Source: Pseudomonadota bacterium
GTDB taxonomy: Bacteria > Pseudomonadota > Gammaproteobacteria > Burkholderiales > Burkholderiaceae
DNA length: 39,995 bases
Assembly (NCBI GenBank): GCA_023441105.1
Contig: JAEZQX010000260.1
Span: 1-39,995, forward strand
Reading direction: 5' to 3'
The translations under genes were made by a program, and so were the position numbers. The notes beneath the pieces were generated by a model. The model was not told the origin of the DNA. It searched no databases and saw nothing but the letters and a program-made list of their open reading frames with translations. This document shows positions 16,532-26,314 of this stretch, piece by piece (the first letter of the stretch is position 1; each line of letters opens with the position of its first letter).

Positions 16532-17733
16532 GCGGACGCTGGGTCCACGGCAACCGCCTCCGGCTGCTGGAGAACGGCGAAGCGTTCTATCCGCGCGCTT
16601 TCGAGGTCATCGCGGCCGCCCGCAAGGAAGTGCTGCTGGAGACCTTCATTCTCTTCGACGACAAGGTCGGGCGGCAGCTGCAGGCGGCGCTGCGCCAGGC
16701 GGCGCGCAACGGCGCCGAAGTCGACGTCATCGTGGACGGCTGGGGCTCGGCCTACCTGCCGCAGGCCTTCATCGACGAGCTCACCCGGGAGGGCGTGCGC
16801 TTCCACCTCTTCGATCCGGGACGCACCATCCTGTCCTGGCGCACCAACATGTTCCGCCGCATGCACCGCAAGATCCTGGTGGTCGACGGCGAACGGGCTT
16901 TCGTGGGCGGCATCAACTATTCCGCCGACCACCTGGCCGACTTCGGTCCGGCCGCCAAGCAGGACTACGCGGTCGAGATCGAGGGGCCCATCGTCGACAC
17001 CATCCGTCGCTTCGCCCGCGCCGCGCCGCGCGTCGGGCAGCCGCGGCGCGGCTGGCTGCGGCGCCGCCACGAGAAGGCCGAGGAATCGCGCCTGCCGAAG
17101 CTGGGCAGCGCCCAGATCATGTTCGTCACCCGCGACAACCGCGACCACCGCACCGACATCGAGCGCCACTACCGAGCGGCGATCCGCCTGGCCCGGCGCC
17201 GGGTGACCATCGCCAATGCCTACTTCTTCCCGGGCTACCGGCTGCTGAAGGAAATGCGCAAGGCGGCGCGGCGCGGGGTGGAGGTCAGGCTGATCCTGCA
17301 GGGCGAGCCCGACATGCCGATCGTCAAGCGGGCGGCGTCGATGCTCTACGACCACCTGCTGCGCGCCGGTGTCAAGATCTACGAGTACACCGAACGGCCG
17401 CTGCACGGCAAGGTCGCCACCGTCGACGACGAATGGTCCACCGTCGGTTCCAGCAACCTCGACCCGTTGAGCCTGTCGCTCAACCTCGAGGCCAACGTCA
17501 TGATCCTGGACCGCGATTTCAACCGCCAGCTCAACGAGCGCCTGGAAGTCCTGATCCAGAACAGCTGCCGGCTGATCGAGGAAGCGGAGCTGCCGCATTC
17601 GAACACCTGGCTGATGGTGCGCAGCTTCTTCGTCTTCCACTTCCTGCGCCACTTCCCGTCCTGGGTCGCCTGGCTGCCGCGCCACGCGCCCAAGGTCATC
17701 CCGGTCGACTCGCGGTCCGGACGTACCGCATGA
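16528..17733 (+). CDS. clsB: Cardiolipin synthase B (phospholipase D family)
   Basis: A 401-residue phospholipase-D-superfamily phosphatidyltransferase. Two HKD motifs are intact: His113-Lys115-Asp120 in [10 protein letters not shown], and His293-Lys295-Asp300 in [10 protein letters not shown] followed by GSSNLDPLS. Length, motif spacing and the N-terminus ([16 protein letters not shown]) match ClsB/YbhO, which joins phospholipid head groups to form cardiolipin. There is no N-terminal transmembrane pair, as expected for ClsB rather than ClsA. The start is a GTG overlapping the ybhP-like stop, and the stop overlaps ybhN (ATGA), so the three are coupled. Confidence 0.95.
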   Translation: MSGRWVHGNRLRLLENGEAFYPRAFEVIAAARKEVLLETFILFDDKVGRQLQAALRQAARNGAEVDVIVDGWGSAYLPQAFIDELTREGVRFHLFDPGRTILSWRTNMFRRMHRKILVVDGERAFVGGINYSADHLADFGPAAKQDYAVEIEGPIVDTIRRFARAAPRVGQPRRGWLRRRHEKAEESRLPKLGSAQIMFVTRDNRDHRTDIERHYRAAIRLARRRVTIANAYFFPGYRLLKEMRKAARRGVEVRLILQGEPDMPIVKRAASMLYDHLLRAGVKIYEYTERPLHGKVATVDDEWSTVGSSNLDPLSLSLNLEANVMILDRDFNRQLNERLEVLIQNSCRLIEEAELPHSNTWLMVRSFFVFHFLRHFPSWVAWLPRHAPKVIPVDSRSGRTA

Positions 17734-18692
17734 CAGTGGAGGCGCACGCCGGCCCGCCGGCGGCGTCGCGCCCCTGGTGGCCCTGGGTCCGGCGGGGCCT
17801 GACGTTCGGCTTCTTCGCCCTGGTCGCCTACCTGCTGGTGATCAACGCCCGGCAGATCGAATGGGCCGAGGTCGGCGAGGCGCTGCGGCGGCGGCCGCTG
17901 GCCTCGCTGCTGCCGGCCGCCGTGCTGGCCGCGGCCAGCTTCGGCGTCTACAGCTGCTACGACCTGCTCAGCCGGCGCTACACCGGCCATGACGTGCCTG
18001 CCCGGCGGGTCGTCTGCACCACCTTCATCAGCTACGCCTTCAACCTGAACCTCGGCTCGCTGGTCGGCGGCCTCGCCTTTCGTCACCGGCTCTACTCCCG
18101 CCTGGGCCTGGGCGTAGGCGAGATCAACCGCATCATCGCCTTCAGCATGCTGACCAACTGGATCGGCTACCTGCTGCTCGCCGGCATCGTCTTCCTCCTG
18201 CGGCCGCTCGACATCCCGCCGGATTGGGCCCTCGGCTCGGGCGCCTTGCAGGTCCTGGGGCTGGCCCTGATCGGGGTCGTCGTCGCCTATCTGCTGGCCT
18301 GCGCCTTTTCGCGCAAGCGCATCTGGCTGGTCCGCGGCCACGAGATCGATCTTCCGCCGCTGCGGATGGCGCTGATGCAGATCGCGATCTCGTCCATCAA
18401 CTGGCTGCTGATCGCCGGGGTGCTTTTCCTGCTGCTGCAGCGCTCGCTTCCCTACCACACGGTCTTGGCAACCCTGCTGGTGGCGGCGGTCGCCGGTGTG
18501 CTGACCCACGTGCCGGCCGGCCTCGGCGTGCTCGAGGCGGTCTTCGTCACGCTGCTGTCGTCGCGGATGCCGGCCAGCGAACTGCTGGCCGCGCTCCTCG
18601 CCTATCGCGGCATCTACTACCTCGCCCCCCTGGCGATCGCCGCGATCGTCTACCTCTTCCTCGAAGCGCGGATCTCGAGAACATCGGCCTGA
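17730..18692 (+). CDS. ybhN: YbhN-family (LPG_synthase_TM-like) integral membrane protein
   Basis: A 320-residue inner-membrane protein with about eight hydrophobic segments, in the YbhN/UPF0104 family related to the flippase/synthase domain of lysylphosphatidylglycerol synthases. Recognisable family features are NLNLGSLVGGLAFRHRLYSRLG near 90-112 and THVPAGLGVLEAVF near 250-263. It begins in an ATGA overlap with clsB. The conserved ybhP-clsB-ybhN arrangement suggests a role in phospholipid supply, flipping or regulation linked to ClsB. No enzymatic domain is fused. Confidence 0.92.
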   Translation: MTVEAHAGPPAASRPWWPWVRRGLTFGFFALVAYLLVINARQIEWAEVGEALRRRPLASLLPAAVLAAASFGVYSCYDLLSRRYTGHDVPARRVVCTTFISYAFNLNLGSLVGGLAFRHRLYSRLGLGVGEINRIIAFSMLTNWIGYLLLAGIVFLLRPLDIPPDWALGSGALQVLGLALIGVVVAYLLACAFSRKRIWLVRGHEIDLPPLRMALMQIAISSINWLLIAGVLFLLLQRSLPYHTVLATLLVAAVAGVLTHVPAGLGVLEAVFVTLLSSRMPASELLAALLAYRGIYYLAPLAIAAIVYLFLEARISRTSA

Positions 18693-18803
18693 TCGCTGCG
18701 GCGGGCCGCGCCGGGCGACAACCGCCTGGGCGCTGCCCGCCGGCAACCGGCGGCCGCGGCACGGCTTACACTTGCCGCATCGCGACCCGACCAGACCTGC
18801 CGG

Positions 18804-19751
18804 ATGCACGACCTCAATGCGATGTACCTGTTCGCCAAGGTGGTCGACCACGGCGGCTACACGGCGGCCGCGCGGGCGCTCGGCATGCAGACCTCGAAGA
18901 TCAGCCGCCATGTCGCCGACCTGGAGAAGGAGCTGGGGGTCCGCCTGCTGAACCGGACCACGCGGCGGATGTCGCTCACCGACGTCGGCCAGACCTTCTA
19001 CCAGCATTGCGCCGCCCTGGTCGCGGAGGCGCAGGCGGCTACCGAGATCATCGACCGGACGCGTTCGGTGCCGCAGGGCACGGTCCGGATGAGCTGTCCG
19101 GTGCCGCTGCTGGAAACCGACGTGGCCGCGATCGTCTCGCGCTACCTGCTGGACAACCCGATGGTGCGGGTGCAGATCGATGCCACCAGTCGCCGCGTCA
19201 ACGTCATCGAGGAAGGCATCGACATCGCCTTGCGCGTACGCCGCCCGCCGCTGGAGGATTCAGGGCTCGCCATGCGCCCGCTCAGTGACACCACCGGTGT
19301 GCTGGTCTGCAGCCCGCGCCTGTTCGGCCGGCGTGCCCGGCCACGACATCCCGACGAGCTGGCGGACCTGCCGACGCTGGACATGGCCACCGCCAACGAT
19401 CGCTACACCTGGGAATTCCAGGCGCCCGGCGGCGAGGAGATCTCGGTTGCCCACGTGCCCCGGCTGCTGACCGACGATTTCGCCACCTTGCGTCATGCGG
19501 CGATCGCCGGCGTCGGCATCGCACAGCTGCCCTATTTCATGGTGCGCGAGGGCCTGGCCGGGGGCCTGCTGGAGCAGCTGCTGCCCGACTTCGGCTCGCC
19601 CGAATCGCTGGTGCATGCGGTCTTCCCATCGCGCCGCGGGCTGGTCCCGGCGGTGCGAGCGCTGCTCGACGCCCTGGCAAGCGGCTTCGAGCGTCCCTCC
19701 GGACCCGCGCGCGCTACCATCGCTTCCCGCACCGGATCGACAGCACCATGA
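18804..19751 (+). CDS. LysR-family regulator coupled to the aldehyde dehydrogenase gene
   Basis: A 315-residue LysR-type regulator. Its helix-turn-helix is at about 5-65 (AMYLFAKVVDHGGYTAAARALGM, then SKISRHVADLE). The effector domain starts near 92 (GTVRMSCPVPLLE). The RLLNRTTRRMSLTDVG segment places it in the large AaeR/DsdC-like group. The last 25 residues are rich in Ser, Arg and Ala. Unusually for LysR genes, it runs in the same direction as its presumed target and its stop overlaps the aldehyde dehydrogenase ATG (ATGA). Regulator and enzyme should therefore be co-translated. Autoregulation from the 18693-18803 gap is likely. Confidence 0.94.
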   Translation: MHDLNAMYLFAKVVDHGGYTAAARALGMQTSKISRHVADLEKELGVRLLNRTTRRMSLTDVGQTFYQHCAALVAEAQAATEIIDRTRSVPQGTVRMSCPVPLLETDVAAIVSRYLLDNPMVRVQIDATSRRVNVIEEGIDIALRVRRPPLEDSGLAMRPLSDTTGVLVCSPRLFGRRARPRHPDELADLPTLDMATANDRYTWEFQAPGGEEISVAHVPRLLTDDFATLRHAAIAGVGIAQLPYFMVREGLAGGLLEQLLPDFGSPESLVHAVFPSRRGLVPAVRALLDALASGFERPSGPARATIASRTGSTAP

Positions 19752-21262
19752 ACCTGAAAGACATTCTCTCCAGCCTGGGCGTCGACCAACGAGTCTTCGC
19801 GGCCGAAGGCATCGCTGCGCGCTCGCCGATCGACGGCCGGTCGCATGGATTCGTGCGACAGGCCAGCGCAGCGGATGCCGCAGCGGCGATCGAACGGGCG
19901 CAGCGGGCATTCCTCGCCTGGCGCGGCGTCCCGCCGCCGGTACGCGGCGAGCTGGTGCGCCTGCTGGGCGAGCAGCTGCGGCGGCACAAGCAGGCGCTCG
20001 GCCGCCTGGTCACCCTCGAGGCGGGCAAGATCCTCTCCGAGGGCCTCGGCGAGGTCCAGGAGATGATCGACATCTGCGACTTCGCCGTCGGACAATCGCG
20101 CCAGCTGCACGGCCTGACGATCGCCTCCGAGCGCCCGGGCCACCGGATGATGGAGACCTGGCACCCAGCCGGCGTGGTCGGCGTCATCTCGGCCTTCAAC
20201 TTCCCGGTGGCGGTGTGGTCATGGAACACCGCGCTGGCGCTGGTGTGCGGCGACAGCGTGATCTGGAAGCCTTCCGAGAAGACGCCGCTGACGGCGCTCG
20301 CCTGCCAGGCGCTGCTCGAGCAGGCGATGGCGCGCTTCGCCGAGGCGCATCCCGACGTCCTGCCCGCCGGCCTGCATGCGGTGCTGACCGGCGGCCGCGA
20401 GATCGGCGAGGCGCTGGCGCGCTCGCGGCAGGTCGCCGTCGTCAGCGCCACCGGCAGCACCCGGATGGGTCGCAGCGTCGCGGTTCAGGTCGCCGAGCGC
20501 TTCGGTCGCTCGATCCTCGAGCTCGGCGGCAACAACGCGATGATCGTCGCGCCCAGCGCCGACCTGGAGATGGCGGCCCGCGCGGTCACCTTCGCAGCGG
20601 TCGGTACCGCCGGCCAGCGCTGCACGTCGCTGCGTCGACTGATCGCCCATGAAAGCATCGCCGACAAGCTGGTCGAGCGGCTCGAGCGGATCTACGACAG
20701 CGTCGCCATCGGTGATCCGCTGCAGCCTGGAACCCTGGTCGGCCCGCTGATCGACCGGGCCGCGTTCGACGGCATGCAGGCGGCGCTCGAACGTGCCGCG
20801 GCCGAGGGTGGCAGCGTGTTCGGCGGCACGCGCGTGCGCGAGGATCTCGGCAACGATGCCTGGTACGTGCGCCCGGCCCTGGTGCGGCTGCCCGCCCAGA
20901 CCGCGGTGATGCGCGAGGAAACGTTCGCGCCGATCCTCTACGTCCTGACCTACCGCACCTTGCAGGAGGCGATCGCGCTGCAGAACGACGTGCCGCAGGG
21001 CCTGTCGTCGGCGATCTTCACCCGCGACCTGCAGGAAGCGGAGCTGTTCCTCTCGGCGGCCGGCAGCGACTGCGGCATCGCCAACGTCAACATCGGCACG
21101 TCGGGCGCGGAGATCGGCGGCGCATTCGGCGGCGAGAAGGAAACCGGCGGCGGCCGGGAGTCCGGTTCGGATGCCTGGAAGGCCTACATGCGTCGCGCCA
21201 CCAACACGATCAACTACAGCGACCGCCTGCCACTGGCACAGGGTGTCGCGTTCGATGTCTGA
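19748..21262 (+). CDS. ALDH7-type aldehyde dehydrogenase (AmaB-like)
   Basis: A 504-residue NAD-dependent aldehyde dehydrogenase. The catalytic Cys292 lies in GTAGQRCTSLRR, the general base Glu258 in ELGGNN and the catalytic Asn in ISAFNFPVAVWSWN. The C-terminal GGEKETGGGRESGSDAWK is the hallmark of the antiquitin (ALDH7) group. Bacterial members (AmaB in Pseudomonas putida) oxidise alpha-aminoadipate semialdehyde, in equilibrium with piperideine-6-carboxylate, in lysine/pipecolate catabolism. That function is likely but not proven here. The FAD oxidoreductase that follows, overlapping by eight bases, could supply the imine/semialdehyde, giving an amaA-amaB-like unit with reversed order. Confidence 0.92.
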   Translation: MNLKDILSSLGVDQRVFAAEGIAARSPIDGRSHGFVRQASAADAAAAIERAQRAFLAWRGVPPPVRGELVRLLGEQLRRHKQALGRLVTLEAGKILSEGLGEVQEMIDICDFAVGQSRQLHGLTIASERPGHRMMETWHPAGVVGVISAFNFPVAVWSWNTALALVCGDSVIWKPSEKTPLTALACQALLEQAMARFAEAHPDVLPAGLHAVLTGGREIGEALARSRQVAVVSATGSTRMGRSVAVQVAERFGRSILELGGNNAMIVAPSADLEMAARAVTFAAVGTAGQRCTSLRRLIAHESIADKLVERLERIYDSVAIGDPLQPGTLVGPLIDRAAFDGMQAALERAAAEGGSVFGGTRVREDLGNDAWYVRPALVRLPAQTAVMREETFAPILYVLTYRTLQEAIALQNDVPQGLSSAIFTRDLQEAELFLSAAGSDCGIANVNIGTSGAEIGGAFGGEKETGGGRESGSDAWKAYMRRATNTINYSDRLPLAQGVAFDV

Positions 21263-22451
21263 GGCGCGGCGGCTGCGGGTGGCGATCGTCGGCGGCGGCG
21301 TCATCGGCAGCGCCATCGCCTGCTTCCTCGGCGAGGATTCCGCCGGCTTCGACATCACCGTGATCGAGCGCGACCCAACCTACGCCAAGGCGTCCTCCGC
21401 CTTGTCGGCAAGCTCGATCCGGCAGCAGTTCTCCACTGCCATCAACATCCGCATCTCGCAGTTCGGCATCGACTTCCTGCGCAACATCGGCGAGCGGCTA
21501 CAGGTCGACGAGCAGCGCCCGGAGATCGGCCTCGTGGAACCCGGCTACCTCTACCTCGCCGGCACGGCCGGCGAAGCGCAACTGCGCGATAACCATCGGG
21601 TGCAGCGGGCGCACGAGGTCGACGTCGCACTGCTGTCGCCCGCTGAGCTGCAGGCGCGCTTTCCATGGCTCGGCGTCGCCGACCTGGCGCTCGGCTCGCT
21701 GGGCCTCTCCGGCGAAGGCTGGTACGACGGCTACAGCGTGCTGCAGGCGTTCCGGCGCAAGGCGCTGGCGCGCGGCGTGCGCTACCTCCTGGCGCAGGCC
21801 TGCGGGTTCGAGCGCGAAGCCGGCTCGGGAAAGGTGCGCGGCGTACAGCTGCGGCAACAAGGGGCGAACGATACGATCGCCTGCGACGCGGTGGTCAATG
21901 CTGCGGGCCCCTGGGCTGCCGTGGTGGCCGGCTGGGCGGGCATCGAGCTGCCGGTGCGTGCCCGCCGCCGCAGCGTGTTCAGCTTCACCTGCCCTGCCAG
22001 CCTGCCGGCCTGCCCGCTGGTGATCGACACCTCCGGCATCTGGTTCCGGCCCGAGGGCGACCGCTTCATCTGCGGCTTCTCCCCGCCGGCGCATCTCGAC
22101 TTCGACGAACCCGGGCTCGAGGTCGAATATCCCGCGTTCGACGACTTCGTCTGGCCGGCACTCGCCGCGAGGGTACCGGCCTTCGAGGCGATCCGCATGA
22201 AGGGCGCCTGGGCCGGCTACTACGAGATGAACACCTTCGACCACAATGCGGTCCTGGGACTGCATCCGGCCTGCGGCAACCTCTACTTTGCCGCCGGCTT
22301 CTCGGGGCACGGGCTGCAGCAGTCGCCGGCGGTCGGCCGGGGCATCGCCGAGCTGATCCGTGACGGCCGCTATCGCTCGCTCGACCTGTCCGAGCTGGGC
22401 TTCGCGCGGATCCTCGAGAACCGGCCGCTGCTGGAGCGCAACGTCATCTAG
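21255..22451 (+). CDS. FAD-dependent amine oxidoreductase (DAO family)
   Basis: A 398-residue flavoprotein of the D-amino-acid-oxidase/DadA/sarcosine-dehydrogenase fold. The FAD loop IVGGGVIGSAIA is at about 11-22 and is followed by the ribose-binding Glu in VIERD. Later come SALSASSIRQQFS, which is close to FOXRED1-type proteins, the NAAGPWA second FAD contact and a C-terminal GFSGHGLQQSPAVGR flavin contact. The ATG at 21255 lies inside the end of the dehydrogenase gene and gives the standard N-terminus. Substrates of the family are secondary amines or D-amino acids. The neighbouring ALDH7 gene suggests pipecolate or a similar cyclic amine. Confidence 0.92.
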   Translation: MSEARRLRVAIVGGGVIGSAIACFLGEDSAGFDITVIERDPTYAKASSALSASSIRQQFSTAINIRISQFGIDFLRNIGERLQVDEQRPEIGLVEPGYLYLAGTAGEAQLRDNHRVQRAHEVDVALLSPAELQARFPWLGVADLALGSLGLSGEGWYDGYSVLQAFRRKALARGVRYLLAQACGFEREAGSGKVRGVQLRQQGANDTIACDAVVNAAGPWAAVVAGWAGIELPVRARRRSVFSFTCPASLPACPLVIDTSGIWFRPEGDRFICGFSPPAHLDFDEPGLEVEYPAFDDFVWPALAARVPAFEAIRMKGAWAGYYEMNTFDHNAVLGLHPACGNLYFAAGFSGHGLQQSPAVGRGIAELIRDGRYRSLDLSELGFARILENRPLLERNVI

Positions 22452-22471
22452 CAGGTGGCCTTCTTCCGCAC

Positions 22472-23788
22472 TCAGCGCCGCGCGGGATCGAAATGGCGAC
22501 GCAGCCCCTGCCAGCATTCGAAGTAATTGGCCTGCAGCTGCGCCGACTGCAGCGCGACTCGCGTCGGCCGGATCACGCAGCGGGTTTCGAACATGAAGGC
22601 CATGGTGTCGGTGATGTAGTGCGGCTTCGAGGTGTCGGCGGCGCTGGCCTTCTCGAAGGTGCCGGCATCCGGCCCGTGCCCGGACATGCAGTTGTGCAGG
22701 CTCGCGCCACCCGGCAGGAAGCCCTCCGCCTTGGCGTCGTAGACGCCACTGATCAGGCCCATGAACTCGCTGGCCACATTGCGGTGGAACCAGGGCGGCC
22801 GGAAGGTGTCCTGCATTGCCAGCACCCGCGGCGGGAAGATCACGAAGTCGATGGTGTCCACACCCGGGGTGTCGGACAGCGATTGCAGCACCAGGAAGAT
22901 CGACGGATCGGGATGATCGAAGCTGATCGAGCCGATGGCGTTGAAGCGGCGCAGGTCGTACTTGTACGGCGCATGGTTGCCGTGCCAGGCGACGACGTCG
23001 AGCGGCGAATGATCCATCTGCGCCGACCACAGGTTGCCCATGAACTTGGCGACCAGCTCGCAGGGACCATCGCGATCCTCGTACCAGGCGACCGGCGTCT
23101 GGAAGTCCCGCGGATTGGCGAGGCCGTTGGAACCGATCGGCCCGAGATCCGGCAGGCGGAACGGCGAGCCGAAGTTCTCGCAGACATAGCCGCGGGCGCG
23201 GCCGTCGGGCAGCTCGGCCCGGAAGCGGACGCCACGCGGGATCACCGCGACCTCCTGCGGCGCCACCTCGATCACGCCCAGCTCGGTGGCCAGTCGCAGC
23301 CGCCCCTCCTGCGGCACGATCAGCAGCTCGCCGTCGGCATCGTAGAAATAGCGCTCGGTCATCGAGCAATTGGCGGCGTAGAGATGGATGCCGCAGCCTG
23401 CCTGCGCGTGCGGATCGCCGTTGCCGGCCATGGTGACGAGGCCGGCGACGAAATCCACCGGCGGCCCGGAGGCGGCGGGGATCTCGAGCGGACTCCAGCG
23501 CAACTGGTTCGGCGTGGTCGGCTCGCCGCCGAAGTCGCTGGTCAGCCGGCCGTTGTCGATGCGCTCGAACGGACGGTGCTGTGCCGCCGGCCGGATGCGG
23601 TACAGCCAGGAGCGGCGGTTGTGGCCACGCGGCGCGGTGAAGGCGGTTCCCGACAATTGCTCGGCGTAGAGGCCGTAGGCGACGCGCTGCGGCGAATTGC
23701 GCCCGACCGGCAATGCGCCGGGCAAGGCTTCTGTGGCGAACTCGTTGCCGAAGCCGGACTGGTAGGCAAGCTCAGGGACGGTTGGCAT
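22472..23788 (-). CDS. hmgA: Homogentisate 1,2-dioxygenase
   Basis: A 438-residue Fe(II) ring-cleavage dioxygenase that converts homogentisate to maleylacetoacetate in tyrosine/phenylalanine breakdown. The iron ligands are visible as His335 and Glu341 ([10 protein letters not shown]) and His371 ([10 protein letters not shown]), the same numbering as in the human enzyme. The N-terminal [13 protein letters not shown] and central NQLRW motifs are diagnostic. The ATG at 23788 has a GGAGAT ribosome site; an in-frame start 13 codons upstream would overlap the putative -10. No maleylacetoacetate isomerase or fumarylacetoacetase gene adjoins it, as the following gene is convergent. The pathway must be completed elsewhere, possibly with help from the FAH-family gene at 2914. 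Confidence 0.97.
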   Translation of the reverse strand: MPTVPELAYQSGFGNEFATEALPGALPVGRNSPQRVAYGLYAEQLSGTAFTAPRGHNRRSWLYRIRPAAQHRPFERIDNGRLTSDFGGEPTTPNQLRWSPLEIPAASGPPVDFVAGLVTMAGNGDPHAQAGCGIHLYAANCSMTERYFYDADGELLIVPQEGRLRLATELGVIEVAPQEVAVIPRGVRFRAELPDGRARGYVCENFGSPFRLPDLGPIGSNGLANPRDFQTPVAWYEDRDGPCELVAKFMGNLWSAQMDHSPLDVVAWHGNHAPYKYDLRRFNAIGSISFDHPDPSIFLVLQSLSDTPGVDTIDFVIFPPRVLAMQDTFRPPWFHRNVASEFMGLISGVYDAKAEGFLPGGASLHNCMSGHGPDAGTFEKASAADTSKPHYITDTMAFMFETRCVIRPTRVALQSAQLQANYFECWQGLRRHFDPARR

Positions 23789-23817
23789 CGAAGATCTCCG
23801 GTCGCGATTTGCGATGC

Positions 23818-23847
23818 AGAATAGCAATGATCGGGCGCAAGCTCCAA
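23818..23847 (-). promoter_or_regulatory. Putative sigma-70 promoter of hmgA
   Basis: On the minus strand, TTGGAG (23847-23842) and TATTCT (23823-23818) are separated by 18 bases, about 30 bases upstream of the hmgA start. Each box matches consensus at four of six positions. The same gap is the 5' region of the divergent CoA-transferase gene. Confidence 0.4.
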
Positions 23848-23877
23848 CCAGGCAGGCAAGCGCACGGGGGAAGCGGC

Positions 23878-25302
23878 ATGGACACGATCGACTACATCGC
23901 CAGCTTGTGGCGCCAGGCCGGACTGCCGCCAGAGGCGCTGCAGGACCTCGAGCTGAGTGGAACCGCGGCCCTGCCCTCCTCCTTCGCCGTCAGCAAGGCG
24001 GCGCAGGCGAGCATCGCGCTGGCGGCGCTCGCTGCCGCGCACTGCTGGCACCTGCGCACCGGGCGGCGGCAACAGGTCGGCGTCGACCGGCGCCACGCGG
24101 CCATCGAATGCCGCAGCGACCATTATTTCGCCATCGACGGCAAGCCCGTCAGCTTCGCTGATCCACTGACCGGCCTCTATCCCTGCAACGATGGCGGCTG
24201 GGTCAGGATCCACGCCAACTTCGCGCATCACCGGGAGGGCGCGCTGGCGCTCCTGAAGAGCGCGCCGAGCCGCGAGGCCATCGCCGCGGCGCTGCGTGGC
24301 CAGGACGCCGTCGCCTTCGAGGCCAGGGCGGCTGCGCTGGGACTGCCGATCGTCGCGCTGCGCACCTTCCAGCAGTGGGACCACCATCCCCAGGCACAGG
24401 CACTCGAGTCGCTGCCGACCTTGACCCTGACGCGGATCGGCGATGCGCCGCCGATGTTCCAGCGCGCCGGCGGCGCCGGCGGCGCCGCCAGCCACCCGGC
24501 AACGGGCTCGGCGACGACCGCACTCGGACCGGTCCGGGTACTGGAGCTGACCCGCATCCTGGCTGGCCCGGTCTGCGGCAGGACGCTGGCGGCCTACGGC
24601 GCCGAGGTGCTGCTGGTGAACTCGCCCCACCTGCCGAACATCGAGGCCATCGCCGACACCAGCCGCGGCAAGCTGTCGGCCCACCTCGACCTGCGCCAGG
24701 AGGCGGACCGCGCGACCATGGGCCGGCTGCTGCAGACGGCGGATGTCTTCATCCAGGGCTACCGGCCGAACGCCATCGCGGCGCTCGGCTTCGGTCCGCA
24801 GGCCCTCGCCCGCGATCATCCCGGGCTGGTCTATGCCTCGCTGTCGGCCTGGGGACCGGAGGGGCCGTGGCGAGCGCGGCGCGGCTTCGATTCGCTGGTG
24901 CAGACGGCCAGCGGCTTCAATGTCGCGGAGGCCGCGGCGGCCGGCAGCGACTTGCCGAAGCCGTTGCCGACCCAGATCCTCGACCACGCCAGCGGCTACC
25001 TGATGGCCTTCGGCATCGCCGCCGCGCTGGCGCGCCGCGCGACCGAGGGCGGCAGCTGGCACGTGCAGGTGTCGCTCGCGCAGACTGCGCGCTGGCTGCG
25101 CTCGCTGGGCCGCACCCCCGACGATCTCGCCATCCGCGATCCCGGCCGGGACGATGTCGCGGACCTGCTCCAGGCCAGCCCTTCCGGCTTCGGCAGCCTG
25201 ACGGCCGTGCGCCATTCGGCTTCGTTCTCCCAGACGCCGGCACGCTGGCTGCGGCCATCGGTTCCGCCGGGATCGAATCCGCCCGCCTGGACCCCAGTGT
25301 AG
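23878..25302 (+). CDS. Family III CoA-transferase with unusual domain order
   Basis: A 474-residue CaiB/Frc-superfamily protein. The second half (about 220-474) looks like a normal CaiB N-terminal part: [24 protein letters not shown], a GPEGPWR stretch and the catalytic Asp338 in [14 protein letters not shown], then AAALARR. The first half (1-210) resembles the later part of a CaiB domain ([29 protein letters not shown], then [17 protein letters not shown]). The order is thus permuted, or two partial copies are joined. Activity as a CoA-transferase or acyl-CoA racemase is likely because the catalytic Asp is kept. A GGGGGAAG ribosome site precedes the ATG. The C-terminus ends in a Pro-rich tail. 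It leads the plus-strand module and is divergent from hmgA. Confidence 0.88.
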   Translation: MDTIDYIASLWRQAGLPPEALQDLELSGTAALPSSFAVSKAAQASIALAALAAAHCWHLRTGRRQQVGVDRRHAAIECRSDHYFAIDGKPVSFADPLTGLYPCNDGGWVRIHANFAHHREGALALLKSAPSREAIAAALRGQDAVAFEARAAALGLPIVALRTFQQWDHHPQAQALESLPTLTLTRIGDAPPMFQRAGGAGGAASHPATGSATTALGPVRVLELTRILAGPVCGRTLAAYGAEVLLVNSPHLPNIEAIADTSRGKLSAHLDLRQEADRATMGRLLQTADVFIQGYRPNAIAALGFGPQALARDHPGLVYASLSAWGPEGPWRARRGFDSLVQTASGFNVAEAAAAGSDLPKPLPTQILDHASGYLMAFGIAAALARRATEGGSWHVQVSLAQTARWLRSLGRTPDDLAIRDPGRDDVADLLQASPSGFGSLTAVRHSASFSQTPARWLRPSVPPGSNPPAWTPV

Positions 25303-25333
25303 ACTTGGCTCTGACGACCACCTCGATACAGAC

Positions 25334-26296
25334 ATGGCATCCAACACCAGACTCGACGAATCCGCCAGCGGCGTCTACGTCATATCGGCCACGCCCTTCA
25401 CCGAGGATGGCGGGCTCGATCTCGACAGCGCCCGCTCGCTGATGGACTTCTATCTCGCCTGCGGCGTGACCGGCATCACCGTCCTCGGCATCATGGGCGA
25501 GGCGCCCAAGCTGTCGCCGGACGAGAGCCTGCAGTTCGTCAAGGCGGTGCTCAAGCAGGTCGACGGCAAGGTCCCGGTGGTGGTCGGCGCCAGTGCTCCC
25601 GGCATCGACAACCTCAGCCTGTTCGCTAAGCGGGTGGTGGACCTCGGCGCCGCCGGCGTGATGATCGCCCCGATCCCCGGCCTGAAGACCGACGAGCAGG
25701 TGTACGGCTACTTCGAGCAGGTCACGGCCCGCCTCGGCGACGTCCGGTGGGTGCTGCAGGACTATCCGCAGGCGACGACGGTGCACATGGCGCCGTACCT
25801 GATCACCCGGATGGTGCACGACTTCAAGGGCCTGATGATGTTCAAGCACGAGGACTGGCCCGGCCTCAACAAGATCAGCGCCCTGCGCGAGGCGGAGCGC
25901 CATGGCACCCGCCGCATCTCGATCCTGGTCGGCAACGGCGGCCTGCACCTGCCGCAGGAGCTCGGCCGTGGCGCCGACGGCGCGATGACCGGCTTCGCCT
26001 ATCCGGAAGCGATGGTCAAGACGCAGGAGCTCTACAAGGCCGCCAAGCGCGAGGATGCGGAAGACATCTTCGATGCCTACCTGCCGCTGATCCGCCAGGA
26101 GCTGCAGCCCGGCCTGGGCCTGGCCATCCGCAAGTACATCCTGAAGCGGCGCAACGCCATCCGCAGCGATCGCCTGCGGGCGCCGGGGCCCATGCTCAAC
26201 GTGCTCGACACGCAGGAGGTGGATCACCTGATGCGGCGCATGGAGCGCCGTACCCGGCAGCTCGGTATCGGCGTACCGATCACCTTCGAGCGCTGA
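25334..26296 (+). CDS. DapA-family (dihydrodipicolinate synthase-like) lyase/aldolase
   Basis: A 320-residue TIM-barrel Schiff-base enzyme. The active-site Lys171 (MFKHED) and Tyr144 (QDYP) are present, and the substrate-carboxylate loop reads GIMGEA (52-57) in place of GTTGE. The family forms or splits 2-oxo acids. A specific substrate is not readable. True lysine-biosynthetic DapA is unlikely because the protein is longer than usual, the GTTGE loop is changed and the neighbours are catabolic. It begins 31 bases after the CoA-transferase gene and is followed, after 18 bases, by the flavin-reductase-like gene, so the four plus-strand genes likely form an operon. Confidence 0.92.
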   Translation: MASNTRLDESASGVYVISATPFTEDGGLDLDSARSLMDFYLACGVTGITVLGIMGEAPKLSPDESLQFVKAVLKQVDGKVPVVVGASAPGIDNLSLFAKRVVDLGAAGVMIAPIPGLKTDEQVYGYFEQVTARLGDVRWVLQDYPQATTVHMAPYLITRMVHDFKGLMMFKHEDWPGLNKISALREAERHGTRRISILVGNGGLHLPQELGRGADGAMTGFAYPEAMVKTQELYKAAKREDAEDIFDAYLPLIRQELQPGLGLAIRKYILKRRNAIRSDRLRAPGPMLNVLDTQEVDHLMRRMERRTRQLGIGVPITFER

Positions 26297-26314
26297 CCCG
26301 CGCGGCGGCCGGCG

